The notes: generated by a model from the letters alone, not told the origin. A stretch of 64,000 nt of DNA from Sceloporus undulatus (GCF_019175285.1 NC_056529.1:21131853-21195852); one strand, 5' to 3'. Counted from the first letter of the stretch, positions 53,107 through 64,000 are shown. Translations and numbers: made by a program.

Positions 53107-56100
53107 CTAAAAAAAAAGCAAATTAGCAAACTTTTAAAAGCAACAATAGCTAGGCTAGAATAGATTAAAGAATGGAGAGATTAATTTTGTTAGGATGCCT
53201 TCCTGCAAGTCCACAGCTGGCTCTTGCATTCCCCAAATCCCCAAACATGCCCAAGGTTTCCTAACCTGTAAAGCAATCCTATAAACTCTTCCGTAAGAAC
53301 ATTGTGCGACCGGTTGACTCAGGCCAAAGTCTGCACCAGGGTAGTTCACTGTGGCTTTTAGGATTGCAGTTACCACAATCCTTCCCAAACAATTATGCTA
53401 CTTACGGTTGATGGGGTGCATATGTCAGAGATGCCTATAGAGAGACTAAAAAAGCCTACATAGCCCAGCATTCCTAGCAAGAAATGCATAAACCAGCGGT
53501 CACCTAACAGGCAAGCCAAAGGATGAGCAAACTATGGCCTTCCAGATACTGTTGGATTGCACTTTCCCCATCTTGTGCAGTAGACAAAAAGAAACCATCT
53601 ACAAGGAGGCCCTGAGCTGAAGAGAGGAGATGGCAGCCCACCAAAAGGCAGGAGAGAAACAGGCAGAGATAACCAACCCTCCGCTTCTCATAAAGGTTTC
53701 TGCTCCATAGAAGTCCCTGAGAGTAAGGCATCTATCATCACTATCTAAGAAAGCAGCAGTCGCAGTCACTGTAGTCTTCTGGATACCATTGGACTGCAAC
53801 TCCCAGCTTTCCTTACTATGGCCTGAGCTGTCTATGGCTGATGAGAGTTGCAGTCCAGACACATCTCCATGATTTCCAAGTGTGTGCCTAAGCAAAGGGA
53901 TGGTTCCCATGCAGTGCCCAAGATCCATGGCAGAACTCTATCCCATCTGCCCACTTCCAGGACTCAATTGTTTTGCTGCAATACCCCCCTTGAAAAGTGA
54001 TCCTGCAGCAGAAGGGGGTTAGAGGGGTATTTGAGTATGTCCCATAGACAGACACAGATGAATTACATCCTCACTGAGATTTCAGTGGATAATATAATTG
54101 GTTTGCGGGGGCCTAGACAAATGTTTCTCTGATCGCCCACATTCTCCAACAACAGCCATGACAGCAAAACTAAGAGTCCTAGGAGGGGCTTTGTCACTGA
54201 GGAGGGTGGAAGAGAATACCAACCTCTTGCAATGACCACCCAAAAAAGACATATACAGGGATAAGGCAGACTTACCAGGACACAGTAATAGGGATAGGAA
54301 TCGTGCATCCCTACAGATATTGTTGGACTGCAACTCCCAGGGTCTGCTGGGCGTTACAGTTGAACATCATCTGGGGGTCTGCACAATCCCCACTCAACAT
54401 TTAACCGTCTGAAATCCACCACTTTTGTAATTCTCAATGAAAAATGGAACTTCTCTCTCATTCATCCCATTCGCAAGCGCCACCCATCCTTGATTTCCCC
54501 ACTCAGGCAACATGGGCAAACAATCCCAAAACGGAAACGCTCTTTGTTCAACTGCTGCTGCTTCGGAGCAATCCGTCTGCACCCAGGAGATGGCAGTCTG
54601 CGTTTTCCATCAATGCTGGTCCTGGCCCAGGCTGAAAGAAGAACAAACGCACCCACATTTCATGCAAGATCTAAAAGAAGGATTTCTTCAGGCAGGCTTT
54701 TAATAATCATGCAATGGCTTTTATATGGGGTGCTTGTTAGATGGTGTGTGTATTGCAGTTTTTAATGTATACAGTGGGTCCTTGAATCTAAGATTCAGAG
54801 AAGAAACTATTGTACCCCAGCCATACCTTGGTAAGTAACAAATACCGGACGGCTCCCGGAGAAGGATCTCTCACCACGGCTGACAGCAGTTCTTCAGACG
54901 GTGTTGCTGCCTCCACCGGCAGGCCTTTCAGAAACCTAAATGGAGAGGAGATACAGAGGGTTTAAGGTTTGTGGTCATCCTGATGTGTCCCCTCCACCAA
55001 AAAAAGAGGAAATGATAGGAGGGAAGGACCCATTTTGGGCCAAAAAACCCACAAGGGGAAGCACTGTATGCAAAGGGATCTTGTAGCACCTTGGAGGCTA
55101 ACTGTGCAAAAGAAGTCGCAGCGTTAGATTTCATAGACTTGGTCCACTTCTGTTGGACTTGATCCTCTTCTTCACTGCCATTGCCTTCTCCTTTTGTGCC
55201 ATGCCTTTTTAAGACTATAAGATTGTAGGCCTGGGAGCTATCAAATTAATAATCCGTAAACTACTCTGGTTGCATCCAAGATGCAGAAATAATCCCATTT
55301 GGCACCACTTTGGCTCAATGCTCAGGAATTTGTAGTATGGCGAAATGTTTAGCCTTCTCTGTCAGAGATGTCTGGCGCCACGACAAAATACAAATCCCAG
55401 AATAGTATAGGCAAGACACATCCTCTCAGCCTCAGAGAAAAGCAAACACCCTTTAAACAATAAATCTTTCCAAGAAACCCCTGTGCTAGGTCCACCTTAC
55501 GGTTGCCATAGTTTGGAAACGACTTCAAGGCACACAACAAAACTGTGTTTCTTCCATGCTTGGAGCTTTTGGAGACTCCCATTACACCAGCGCCTCTTGC
55601 CACAGATGAGGAAGGAAAGGAAACTGCCAAATTCACTCACTGGCCTCCGTTGTTTTCGGGAGGAAAGCTGCGCTTCACCACTTCCACAAATTTGCCCACC
55701 GTCTCCTCCAGCATGAAGAGCACGGCGTTGGGCCCAGCGTCAAAAGTATAAGCCACCTGCAAGGAAGGCCAGAAGTCAGAGAAGCATGCATTTCATCCAA
55801 AAGATTATCTATCTCTCTCTCTATCTCTCTCTCTCTCTACCTACCTACCTACCTTATCCAGAAATTCAGATTTCTGGATAAAGGATTGTTGTTGTTAACT
55901 GACAACTTTGAAGACAATACTACTTGGTAAGCTGGAGGGCAGTAAGAAAAGAGAAAGATCACATTCCAGCTGAATAGACTCCATCTGGAAAGCCCCAATG
56001 GTTACTCCACAAGACCCTACAGGGCTGGTGATGATAGGAAGAGGATTTGGAAACCTGTCCTTCATAGGGTCGCTATGTCTTTTCTACTCAGTCATGTCTT

Positions 56101-59100
56101 CTCATGATATGCCCAAAGTATGACAGTCTCAGTTTAGTAATCTTGGCGTCTAAGGAGAGTTCAGGCTTGATTTGCTCTAGGTCCCATAAGTGATACTCCA
56201 TCTAGGAAAGCACCCAAAGATGATGTGATAGGGAAAGAGAGGGCAGCCTCCTGGGAAAGTCTTAAAGGGCTGGATTCAAGATCCTTTTATGAAGAACCAA
56301 GAGACCAGGAAAAGCTGAGAGACCTATCTGACGGTGAAGCTTACAGACGCAAACCATCTTTGCAAATTTAGCCAGATTCACCCCTTATGACTACCTTGCC
56401 CAGGGAGAGGTGGTAGCTACCAGATTGAGCAGCACAGATTAAATAATCTGATATAGATTGTGCCCCTAAATTTAAAGATGCGTTCTAAAGTGGTGACCAA
56501 CCAGGACCATCCATTCCCACATCCCACAAGCATCACAGCTAGGCTCTTCCAACCTTAGTTTTGCCACAGTGGGTGTTGAAACGGTGCACCAAGGCGACCA
56601 CTTGCTTGGAGATGTCATTGAGGTAGAAAATGGGTGGGAAAGTATCCAGGCATGTGGCGTGGAATTGGTTGCTTTCCTTCATGGTAAGTTCGCCAAAAGC
56701 CTCAAAGTCTCGCTGCTGGATGTGACGGATCATCTGGGCCATGCGCTCAGGAACCACAGCCTGGGCACGGTGCTGGAAAAGAGGGGATATAATCTGCATT
56801 GCATTTCAGGAAACCATGCTGAAATGGATTCACTGCCCTCAACATCTGACATGGGAGCATCGCTTACTGCTTGGTTGACCACTGCCCTACAACATGAAGC
56901 AGGCAACAGAATGGCTTACCTTCAGCAGGAAACTTGTTTTGACACTGGTTTGCATCCCTGCTGTGCTGCCCATTGGCTTCTTCTCTGCGCTCACCTACCA
57001 AAGAAGGAAAAAAGAAGTGTCAGGCAATGGCGTCACAAGGAGATGCGGGTTGAAACACAAGGAGAAGGTTGAAACATAGGACATTTCTGAGAAAAGGAGG
57101 ATGTCTGGTCACCCTGGTTCCATCCAACCTCGTTACTCACCACTAGGATCAAAATCCTCAATTCTGGCCAGTGTGTCTCCTGTGCTACCTGCTGGGCAAC
57201 ACTGTCCTTGCCGTCGGCATCTTCCCCCATGACCCACTGGACGAAGCCTCCAAACATGCTTCTGCAGGCGCTCCCAGAGCCCATCCGCGCAACTTCGGAG
57301 AGGTCTCCCTCTATGCCATACAGCTTTGCCAAAGTGTAGACTGCGGGGACAAAGAGAGGAGAATTGGATCAGCCCCAGAGAACTTAAATGGTACTTGTGG
57401 GGTTCACCATGCAGTGCCACCCTTGCCAGGAAATAAGCAAAACACGAGGGGAAGAGAGCACCATGGCAGAGAAAATTTGAAAGGGAGTTACTGTTAGATT
57501 TCTGCTCAGCTAGAAATGCTTGGTAGTAGGGACTGCCAAAAATGCCCGCTTCCAAAAAACTGCTGCAGCCACAAGTACATTCTAGTGCTGCAAAAGGGGT
57601 GCTTTTTGGTGCCAAATTTATTTTATGTTATTTATACCCCAATATGCTGTTAGTGGTTTGAGTACTGGATGACAACTCTGGAAACTAGGGTTCAATTCCC
57701 AGCTTGGCCAAGAAACCCACTGGGTGAGCTTGGGCAAGTCATAGACTCTCAGCCTCAGGGGAAGGCAATGGCAAAGCTCCTCTGAACAAATCTGGCCAAG
57801 GAAACCCCCATGATAGGTTCGTCTTAGGGTCGCCATAAGTCGGCAATGACTTGAAGGCACACAACAACAAACATAAGACGCAACGGGTAGCTGGCTGCAT
57901 GGACTGCCAAAGGTTCCACCCTCAGCAAAAAAATCCATGAAGAACTGATGTGGCCAAAAGCGCATTCCAGTTTTGCAAAAAGGGTGCTTTTTGGTGTCAA
58001 TTTTATTTCATTTTATTTCTATCCCACCTTTCTCCCAAATGAGGCTCAAAGTGGCATACAGTGGTTGCACAGCACCCCTTCGCCTCAAAAAGGGACTTAG
58101 GGAACACATGTGGCCCCCAAAGTCTTGAAGCCACACCAATCAGCCCCAACAGATTGGCGCCACTCACCCAGGCATGCATACCCTGCTGCGGAGGAGGCCA
58201 GCCCAGCCGCCGTGGGGAAGTTGTTCTCCGAAGCAACATGGACTTTGTAGGTCAGGCTGAGCGGGGCAGTGTCTCTGCTTTGGCTGCCCCCACGGCGTTT
58301 CCTAGCCAGTCGGCGAACTGCCAAGAGAAGAGGAGTAGGTATGGGGAAAAGAGGGTGACCAGATATCCTATGAAATGAAGGGTGTGTCCTGGAAAAGGAG
58401 GCTCTCTAGTTTCCCTGGGTGAAAGGTATTCCTGGAGACACACAGATGGGAAAACCCATGCAGAAAGAGAAATTCAATGTAGGTGCTCTCATACATGATA
58501 TGAATCCTGGCTTGTCTGCCTAAGCTTCTCCTTCCCAGCAATGCTTATCCTTCCTGGCAAGGCTTCTCCTTCCCATTCTCCACTTACTTTCCCGCAGACA
58601 GGACTGGAGGCGCGGGTGTCCAATATCCTCCTCCTTGCCATTTAACCAGAGGCGATCCTCTGTGAAATCCCGGCTGATGGCGGCGGTCGTGGTGGTTTTG
58701 AGCTGCAATGGAAGCACCAAGCCAGAGGTCAGAAATGGCCATGAACGACACGCAGGGAATCTATTGCACTTGCTCTGACATGAAGTTTCACTGTCCTTAC
58801 TGGGACCCACTCCAAGCTATGCATACAGTGGTCTCCCTCCCAAAGCTGTGATCCTATCCAGATTTATTTCTGGGAGAGAGTCTGGATAGGATCACACCTT
58901 AGACTGCAATGCAACTTTACTTATAAGACAGATTTAGTTCTGGGTAAACATGCTAAGGATGGAAGCCAGAAGGGATGACAGAAACATTAATATCTTACAT
59001 ATGGAACTGAGTAGAAGCTGCTTTGTTGTTGTGGATGTGTGCCTTCAAGTCATTTCCGACTTGAAGTCCCAGGGTTTATCTGAGGCTGAGAGTGACTTGT

Positions 59101-60217
59101 ACAAGGTCCATAGCCGAGCAGGGATTCGAACCCTGGTCTTATTTATTATAGAATATGATGCAAAAAAGATTTTTGAGGGAATATGATGCAAAAAAATTTT
59201 TTTATGCCTTCAACCAAGGATGGTTGAATCCATGGAAGCAGAATCCGTGGACATAGAGAGCCAACTGCATATCATCTTCTCCTTGTGCCACTGAACCCGT
59301 TCTATCATTTCAATCCTTGTTCCAAGCCCAACAATCTCTCTTTTGTTACCTCCCACTGAAAGAGCCATTTGCAACCCTCTGGTACTGACTTGGTCTTGGT
59401 GCAGCGTGACGCTGAGCGAAGAATTAATGGGCAAGATGAGCTGTTCGTCGCGTTTTCCCCCTGGTGCAGGAAGAAGGACATTGGTTAGAATATTTCCAAG
59501 TAAAAGTAACTTTTCCAAGCTCTGGGAATGAAAACATCCAGGACTTTGAGACACGAAGATGGTGCCCAGGTCACCCAGTGGTTTTCCATGGGCAAATGGG
59601 CATTCAGGTCTACCTTAAAAATGAATTTTAAAATTGCTCCAGGCTGTTTTAAATTGCTGTTCTTCTGTATATATTGCCCTGAGGTCTAACAATATAGCAT
59701 TGGGTATAAATATTAGGTATAAATATAATTCAGAAGTGTGTAACCTGATGATCTTCCACATCGATATCTTACATTAGTATTATTGTTTGAGCCAAAATCA
59801 ATTAGGTTTCTGTAAATATGTTTCTCAATGTACATTTTACAAATGTAAAAATAAAGAAATAAAGAAACAAACAAACTCTTCTAGAACATGGCCACAACTA
59901 ATAATAATAATAATAAATAATAATAGTATTTACTTATATCCCGCCTCTCCTTGTATTGGATCGAGGCAGGTAACACCATACAAAAGAAAGAACAATAAAA
60001 TCAAGAACATAGAACAATAGATAAAAATACAATATTCAATTTGATATTTGATATTTTTAATGTGTTGTCTGCTTTTTTTATCTAACTCTATCTTGTATTA
60101 TTATCTATTGTTCTATATGTATTTGTAGAATGAACGCCATTGGCAGGTTTCATTGTTATCGATTTTATTCTCTGTATGTACATCACTGTGTAAATCTACA
60201 GCGCTATATAAATACAG

Positions 60218-60255
<38 letters not shown>

Positions 60256-60766
60256 CATAGCCCCAGCCATGAAAGCCTTTGACTTCATTACCATTTATAA
60301 TATTAGGTTGGGTCTAGATACAAAGACAAGAACGGAGATTGCTTTACCATTGGGGCCCCGTTTTTGCAATCCGATCCATCTGTCAGTCAAAGGCTCCATG
60401 GTACCATAAATCTCCAGAGTGTGGCACAGCGAGTCCAACCTGTTCCTTGCGTTGCCCGCAAGTGGGACAAACTCACACCTGCCATTAGGTGAGTCAACTC
60501 TCTTCCTCCAGGTCCAGGCTCCCAACTTGCTCATCTGCCTTCTTGCACAACGGTAACACAACCCACGAATTATCGGAGCTTGGGGAAAGTTGCCTCTTGG
60601 GCTTTTGTATGCGTATGTGACTAAGGATCATAGGATCCTAGTGTTGGAAGGGACCCCCGAGGGTCATCCATTTTGCCATGCAGGAATGCACCATCAAAGC
60701 CCTCCGGACCGATGGCCATCCCAGACTCCTCCAAGAGGCATTACCAGTGGCTTTAATCCAATCTAG

Positions 60767-60803
<37 letters not shown>

Positions 60804-61210
60804 ATACCGTATATACTCGGCTATAAGTCAACCTCATGGATGTAAAGGACGAAGCAAAGAAAAACAATGCCAAAGAGCTTACAAAATTACAGCACCCATA
60901 ACTATTAGCATTCATACTAAAGGCTGGATGGATGAGAGAGTGGAAGAGGATCAGCAGCCGTAACTCATTATATATGAGTTAAAGTACAGTACTTACCTTG
61001 ACTGATGGATAAGTCGACTCAGGTTTTTGGGGTCTCTTTTTTAACCTAAATCTCTAGACTTATAAATGAGTTTTTAAAAAGCCACATGTTAAAATCGATA
61101 AAATATACAGTGTTAGAAGAGAAGGCAATGCAATACTCACAGTATTTGACTACAGCAATGTTAACTGGGGCTGTGCAGGTCACCATAGTTTGGGGATGAT
61201 CTTCAGCCAT
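53083..61210 (-). CDS. MVD: MVD, diphosphomevalonate decarboxylase
   Basis: This encodes diphosphomevalonate decarboxylase, which makes isopentenyl diphosphate from mevalonate diphosphate and ATP in the sterol/isoprenoid pathway. On the minus strand clear coding exons are 61141-61210, 59390-59460, 58588-58702, 58168-58317, 57141-57340, 56920-56994, 56554-56772, 55641-55756 and 54827-54935, all in compatible phase, giving 375 residues. A tentative last exon, 53083-53106, adds seven (human protein 400). Motifs: NIAVVKYWGK (17-26), the GHMP nucleotide loop [13 protein letters not shown] (119-131), [12 protein letters not shown] (156-167), [11 protein letters not shown] in the seventh exon, and catalytic Asp306 in YTFDAGPNA (303-311). 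Oddities: the ATG lies 2 bp after a strong acceptor-like site, the donor after the seventh exon is gttgga, and the human VGPGPQ-like tail is not found. Family identity is secure. Confidence 0.95.
53107..54826 (-). other. MVD last intron (putative)
   Basis: It contains MITE-like pieces with attggactgcaactcccagc (53790) and gttggactgcaactcccagg (54325). I found no segment encoding the VGPGPQ-like tail of mammalian MVD. Confidence 0.45.
54827..54935 (-). CDS. MVD: MVD coding exon 9
   Basis: It encodes [36 protein letters not shown], ending at gtatgg. If this donor were not used, translation would add [12 protein letters not shown] and stop at 54788. Confidence 0.93.
55066..55150. mobile_element. 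Penelope-like fragment
   Basis: gatcttgtagcaccttggag, gctaactgtgcaaaagaagt and catagacttggtccacttct match the unit at 31800. Confidence 0.45.
55258..55545. mobile_element. Family D MITE and Sauria SINE 3' half
   Basis: 55258-55405 holds tgcatccaagatgcagaaat and cgacaaaatacaaatcccag. From 55404 a plus-strand SINE middle and tail follow (gttgccatagtttggaaacg, acttcaaggcacacaacaaa). Confidence 0.8.
55641..55756 (-). CDS. MVD: MVD coding exon 8 (catalytic Asp)
   Basis: It encodes [38 protein letters not shown] and two bases of a split Gln codon before gtgagt. Confidence 0.95.
55757..56553 (-). other. MVD intron between exons 7 and 8
   Basis: It holds a CT/ACCT simple repeat at 55806-55856. The text near 56030-56230 (gggtcgctatgtcttttctac, gatatgcccaaagtatgaca) resembles an old RTE/BovB-type remnant, but I cannot show it. 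Confidence 0.4.
56554..56772 (-). CDS. MVD: MVD coding exon 7
   Basis: It encodes [20 protein letters not shown], then [20 protein letters not shown] and [13 protein letters not shown], 73 codons. The donor reads gttgga, a weak match to consensus. Read-through would meet a stop five codons later. Confidence 0.93.
56920..56994 (-). CDS. MVD: MVD coding exon 6
   Basis: It encodes [20 protein letters not shown] plus SFLLK, 25 codons exactly, between ttctttggtag and gtaagc. Confidence 0.93.
57141..57340 (-). CDS. MVD: MVD coding exon 5
   Basis: It encodes [53 protein letters not shown] and ILILV. Phase 0 exit at gtgagt. Confidence 0.95.
57527..57995. repeat. Local duplication flanking a Sauria SINE
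   Basis: The segment ggactgccaaa ... gggtgctttttggtg ... tttattt occurs at 57527-57625 and again at 57897-57995, with the SINE between. Confidence 0.75.
57650..57868 (+). repeat. Sauria SINE, full length
   Basis: Head gttagtggtttgagtactgg, middle aaacccactgggtgagcttg, tail cttgaaggcacacaacaaca. Confidence 0.93.
58168..58317 (-). CDS. MVD: MVD coding exon 4 (GHMP ATP-binding motif)
   Basis: It encodes [35 protein letters not shown] and AGYACL. It contains the P-loop-like GHMP motif and the donor is gtgagt. Confidence 0.95.
58588..58702 (-). CDS. MVD: MVD coding exon 3
   Basis: It encodes [38 protein letters not shown], leaving one base before gtaagt. Confidence 0.95.
59018..59272 (-). repeat. 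Sauria SINE and MITE end fragments
   Basis: A minus-strand SINE (gttgtggatgtgtgccttca to gggattcgaaccctggtctt, middle deleted) is followed by a family A terminus (tccatggaagcagaatccgt to agccaactg). Confidence 0.75.
59390..59460 (-). CDS. MVD: MVD coding exon 2
   Basis: It encodes [20 protein letters not shown] plus QDQ, after cctgcaccag and before gtcagt. Confidence 0.94.
60020..60255 (+). mobile_element. L2-like LINE 3' end
   Basis: A T-rich region with gtaaatctacagcgctatat and aaatacagt, then (ATA)n, matches the L2 3' terminus seen in the intact copy at 19551. A piece of another minus-strand tail (atatcccgcctctccttgta) lies at 59937. Confidence 0.7.
60625..60770 (-). mobile_element. CR1 LINE 3' fragment
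   Basis: On the plus strand, atcataggatcctagtgttg, gaagggacccccgagggtca and catgcaggaatgcaccatca are the reverse complement of a CR1 3' end. Confidence 0.75.
60770..61075. mobile_element. (TA)n(TG)n and palindromic MITE (family C)
   Basis: The termini atatactcggctataagtca and tagacttataaatgagtttt bound the element, with gataagtcgactcaggtttt inside. A TA/TG run precedes it. Its right end reaches to within 65 bp of the MVD exon 1 donor. Confidence 0.85.
61141..61210 (-). CDS. MVD: MVD first coding exon
   Basis: It starts [20 protein letters not shown], then VKY, with a split Trp codon before gtgagt. The sequence just upstream of the ATG (ttttgctttctctttgcag) is a convincing acceptor, so a non-coding leader exon is likely upstream. 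Confidence 0.92.
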
Positions 61211-61424
61211 GGCTGCAAAGAGAAAGCAAAAAGTCCAATGCAATTGCACAATAATAATAACGATGATGATGATGATGATGACAAGAATAAATTAAAATAA
61301 ATTGAATTTAAAAGACACTCATATAATCCAAGGTCACTCCAGCAGGATCTCAATTTTGCATTGCACCCCCCAAAAAAGCCCTACCTTTGCAAAGTTGTTG
61401 ACTGCAAGGAAAGCCAATGCAAAG

Positions 61425-61740
61425 CACCACCCAGGATTGCAAACCTACCTCCCACATGTGCATGGGAGGAATCAAAGATCAAAGCCCTGTCTGTCCTGGG
61501 ATTGGCCAGGAGAGCACCAGCTGCTGCCTTTCTGGCTAATCAGAGCAGGCCCCGCCTCCTCCTGTTGCAAAGCTCAGCCAATGAGGAAGGGTCGGATGAT
61601 AGGTTCCCTCCCCTCTCCTCATTGAGAAAAGAAGGGGGAACTGAGTTGACGCGGAACCTTCGAGGAAGGGAATGTGTTTCCAGCACGGGCCGCTTTCGGT
61701 GTGACGCAAACTAAGGGCAGAAGCCAGGACGGCCATGATA
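61425..61740 (-). promoter_or_regulatory. MVD: MVD promoter region with two CCAAT boxes
   Basis: GC-richer, repeat-free sequence upstream of MVD. CCAAT occurs on the minus strand at 61501-61505 and on the plus strand at 61578-61582. A possible leader-exon donor (gggag/gtaggt on the minus strand) lies near 61450. NF-Y sites are usual in sterol-regulated genes. No perfect SRE was seen; accaccca near 61429 is only suggestive. Confidence 0.45.
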
Positions 61741-62560
61741 CTATGGGCATAAAAGCAACAGTCTCAGATTTATGTACTGTATCTCTCTTTTGTATACTTT
61801 TTTTTTGCTTATGTTTTAAATCTTTTTAAATTAGATTTCCTGAGATTGAAAAACACTTAAGAGACCACGCAAAACAAATTAATACATTAATAATAATATT
61901 AATAAATATTAATAAATATGAACAAAAGTTCATATTTATAAATAATAATAATGATGATGATGATAATGATAATGATAATAAATATTAATAAATATGAACC
62001 AAAGTTCATATTTATCAAAAATAATATTAATAAATATTAATAAGTATGAACAAAAGCACACAAATATTAACAAAAGCACGCAAATATTAACAAATGCGCA
62101 CAAACATTAAAAGTACACAAATTATAACAAATGCCCACAAACATATTAAAAGTATATGAATATTAGCAAATGCACACAAACATATTAACAAAGGCAATCC
62201 TCTTCAGCATGCATTTATCCATTGATTCTGGACAAAGCAGGCCAAAGTCCCATTAAACCAGGACACTAGAGGGAGCCCCAGGACTACAGAAAAGCAATAC
62301 AGGTCAATGAAGCAATAATCAATCAATCAATACAAAATGTACTTTTCAGAGTCTTATTTCCAAGTCTTTATCTTGGTTCCTCTCCAGATTTGCCACTTGC
62401 TTCTTGGGTGGAAAGCAGAGAGTAGGTTATTTGACGGAAACTGTTCTGCGTTTCTGTCCCGGTCCAAAGCACTCTGAAAAATAATAGAGTTCAATGAAAC
62501 AATGTATTTGGCTGAATCTGCATTGCAGGAATAATTCAGTTTGACATCACTTTGGACACC
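61741..62560. other. AT-rich simple and tandem repeats
   Basis: Repeated aataaatattaataaatatg, caaaagttcatatttat and acaaatattaacaaa words form a loose tandem array at 61885-62190. No gene is seen. Confidence 0.6.
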
Positions 62561-62569
62561 ATGGCTCCC

Positions 62570-63310
62570 TGCAATTCCTTTACAGTCCAGCTCCTTTACA
62601 GTTCAGACCAAAACCCAGACCGGATCCACCACTATCTCTAGTGTAGGAACTACTGACCACTGCTGTCCAGACTAAAACCCAGTCCGGATCATAGTGTTCA
62701 AACTTAAACCCAGACTGAATTCACCACTATCTCCAATGTAGGTACTACTGACCACTGCTGTCCAAACCAGAACTGTAGTTATGTAATTCATTTTACAATT
62801 CAGTCAATATGGAAACCACCGACCAGCAGTGTCCAGACTAAAACCCAGACCGGATCCATAGTTATAGTTCAGACTAAAACCCAGACCAGATCTGTCACCA
62901 ATGTGGGAACCACTGACCACTGCTGTCCAGACTAAAACCCAGACTGGATCCATAGTTATAGTCCAAACTAAAACCCAAACCAGATCTGTCACCAAAGTGT
63001 GTACTGTTGACCACTGCTGTCCAGACTGAGACTGGATCCATAGTTATAGTTCAAACTAAATCCCAGACTGGACTTGCCGCCACCAATGTGGGAACCACTG
63101 ACCACTGCTGTCCAGACTAAAACCCAGGCTGGATCCATAGTTATATAGTTCAGGCTACAACCCAGATTGGATTTACCACCAACATGGGAACCACTGACCA
63201 CTGCTGTCCAGACTGAAACCCAGACTAGATCCATAGTTCAGACTAACTAAAACCCAGACTGGATTGACCACCAATGTGGGAACCACTGACCACTGCTGCC
63301 TCAGGCCTCT
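62570..63310. repeat. ~94-bp minisatellite upstream of MVD
   Basis: A unit with accactgctgtccagactaa, aacccagactggatccatag and gtgggaaccactg recurs about eight times. Copies of the accactgctgtcc word start near 62655, 62752, 62918, 63012, 63101, 63198 and 63291. Internal spacer lengths vary. Confidence 0.92.
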
Positions 63311-64000
63311 GTGTCCTGGCTGCTGCCTTTTCCCCACCTGCCGAGGGTCCAAAAATATTGCAGGCGCACGTGGTCAGTTCCATTAAGGGTTGCCAATAGG
63401 TTATAGATAGAAGGCGGAGGAGCAGCCAAGCGGGTATAGATAGAAACCCTGCTACTATTTTGTTCACCCAGCTTGGTGCAAGTGCCAGGGAAACTTCCCC
63501 AGGCAAAAAGCAAGGGCTATTTATAGGGGCTGGTATTTACGCTTTTCCATGCGTCAGGGAGAACGAAAAGTGAGATGGGAGCCGCGTGGTCATGCATCCA
63601 GACCAGCACATCCTTTTGCATTTTCCAAAACAGATTGCGCCGGCTTATTTGCAAAAATATGCATGGTAACATCAGCTAGTATTAAATACGCCAGCAATTG
63701 GGGGGGAAACAAAATATGCTTTCTGTAGAAGACTAGTTTTATATATATATATAAAACAATACGCTGAGCTTAGATAAACTAACTATGAGGCTTAGAAATG
63801 ATAAATTCATTAAGCTAGAAGTGGACGGGTCGGAAATAATAAAATACTGCAAGTTAAGATGGGGAGACTCCGCAACACAATCTTTAGATGACACTTAGAT
63901 AAATAAACATACTGGGAAAGGGGCAACAGGTAGATAGATTAAAACAAATAAATGATATGATGGATATTTTTAAAAAATAGAGAGAATATTAGAAACAAGG
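63311..64000. other. Window end, no gene seen
   Basis: Sequence without recognised repeats apart from (TA)n at 63740-63755. By synteny SNAI3/RNF166-type genes would be expected beyond the end, but nothing here supports an exon. Confidence 0.4.

Noticed and set aside
62804-63234. Repeat ORFs rich in VWVLVWT on the minus strand
   Set aside because: Artefact of the ~94-bp minisatellite; repeat spacers vary and shift the frame.

Overview
This is vertebrate nuclear DNA, almost certainly from a squamate reptile (lizard or snake, perhaps an iguanian). The evidence is spliced genes with GT-AG introns, about fifteen copies of the tRNA-derived Sauria SINE with a BovB-like 3' end, an uninterrupted L2 LINE ORF, BovB and CR1 fragments, many palindromic DNA-transposon MITEs and abundant trinucleotide microsatellites. 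Two runs of 10 N (30158-30167 and 49910-49919) mark assembly gaps, each beside a microsatellite. All identifications are by reading the sequence; no database search was run.

Four protein-coding genes lie in the order ZC3H18(+), IL17C(+), CYBA(-), MVD(-). This matches the gene order I know for human 16q24. Positions 1-16745 hold the last eight coding exons and 3' UTR of ZC3H18, a nuclear RNA-processing factor. Positions 16750-30900 are intergenic and transposon-rich, including a nested BovB / MITE / L2 stack at 18825-22995. Positions 30950-40605 hold IL17C, with a TATA box, three coding exons (187 aa) and a long 3' UTR with an AU-rich element and two tandem-repeat blocks. Positions 40740-51750 hold CYBA (p22phox) on the minus strand, six coding exons, 189 aa. 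Positions 52860-61740 hold MVD (diphosphomevalonate decarboxylase) on the minus strand. Nine MVD exons are clear, while the last exon and the 5' leader are tentative. A minisatellite separates CYBA from MVD and another lies upstream of MVD.

The genes do not form one pathway. CYBA and IL17C both serve epithelial and phagocyte defence (NADPH-oxidase subunit; innate cytokine), MVD is a sterol-pathway enzyme, and ZC3H18 links the nuclear cap-binding complex to RNA decay. IL17C and CYBA converge, with putative poly(A) signals about 180 bp apart.

I found no convincing new gene system. The points most worth checking are the AU-rich and repeat-laden IL17C 3' UTR, the intact L2 inside a three-layer nest, MITE halves concatenated through expanding trinucleotide repeats, hammerhead-ribozyme-like hairpins in Penelope-like fragments, a 60-bp minisatellite open on both strands, and several odd MVD splice sites.
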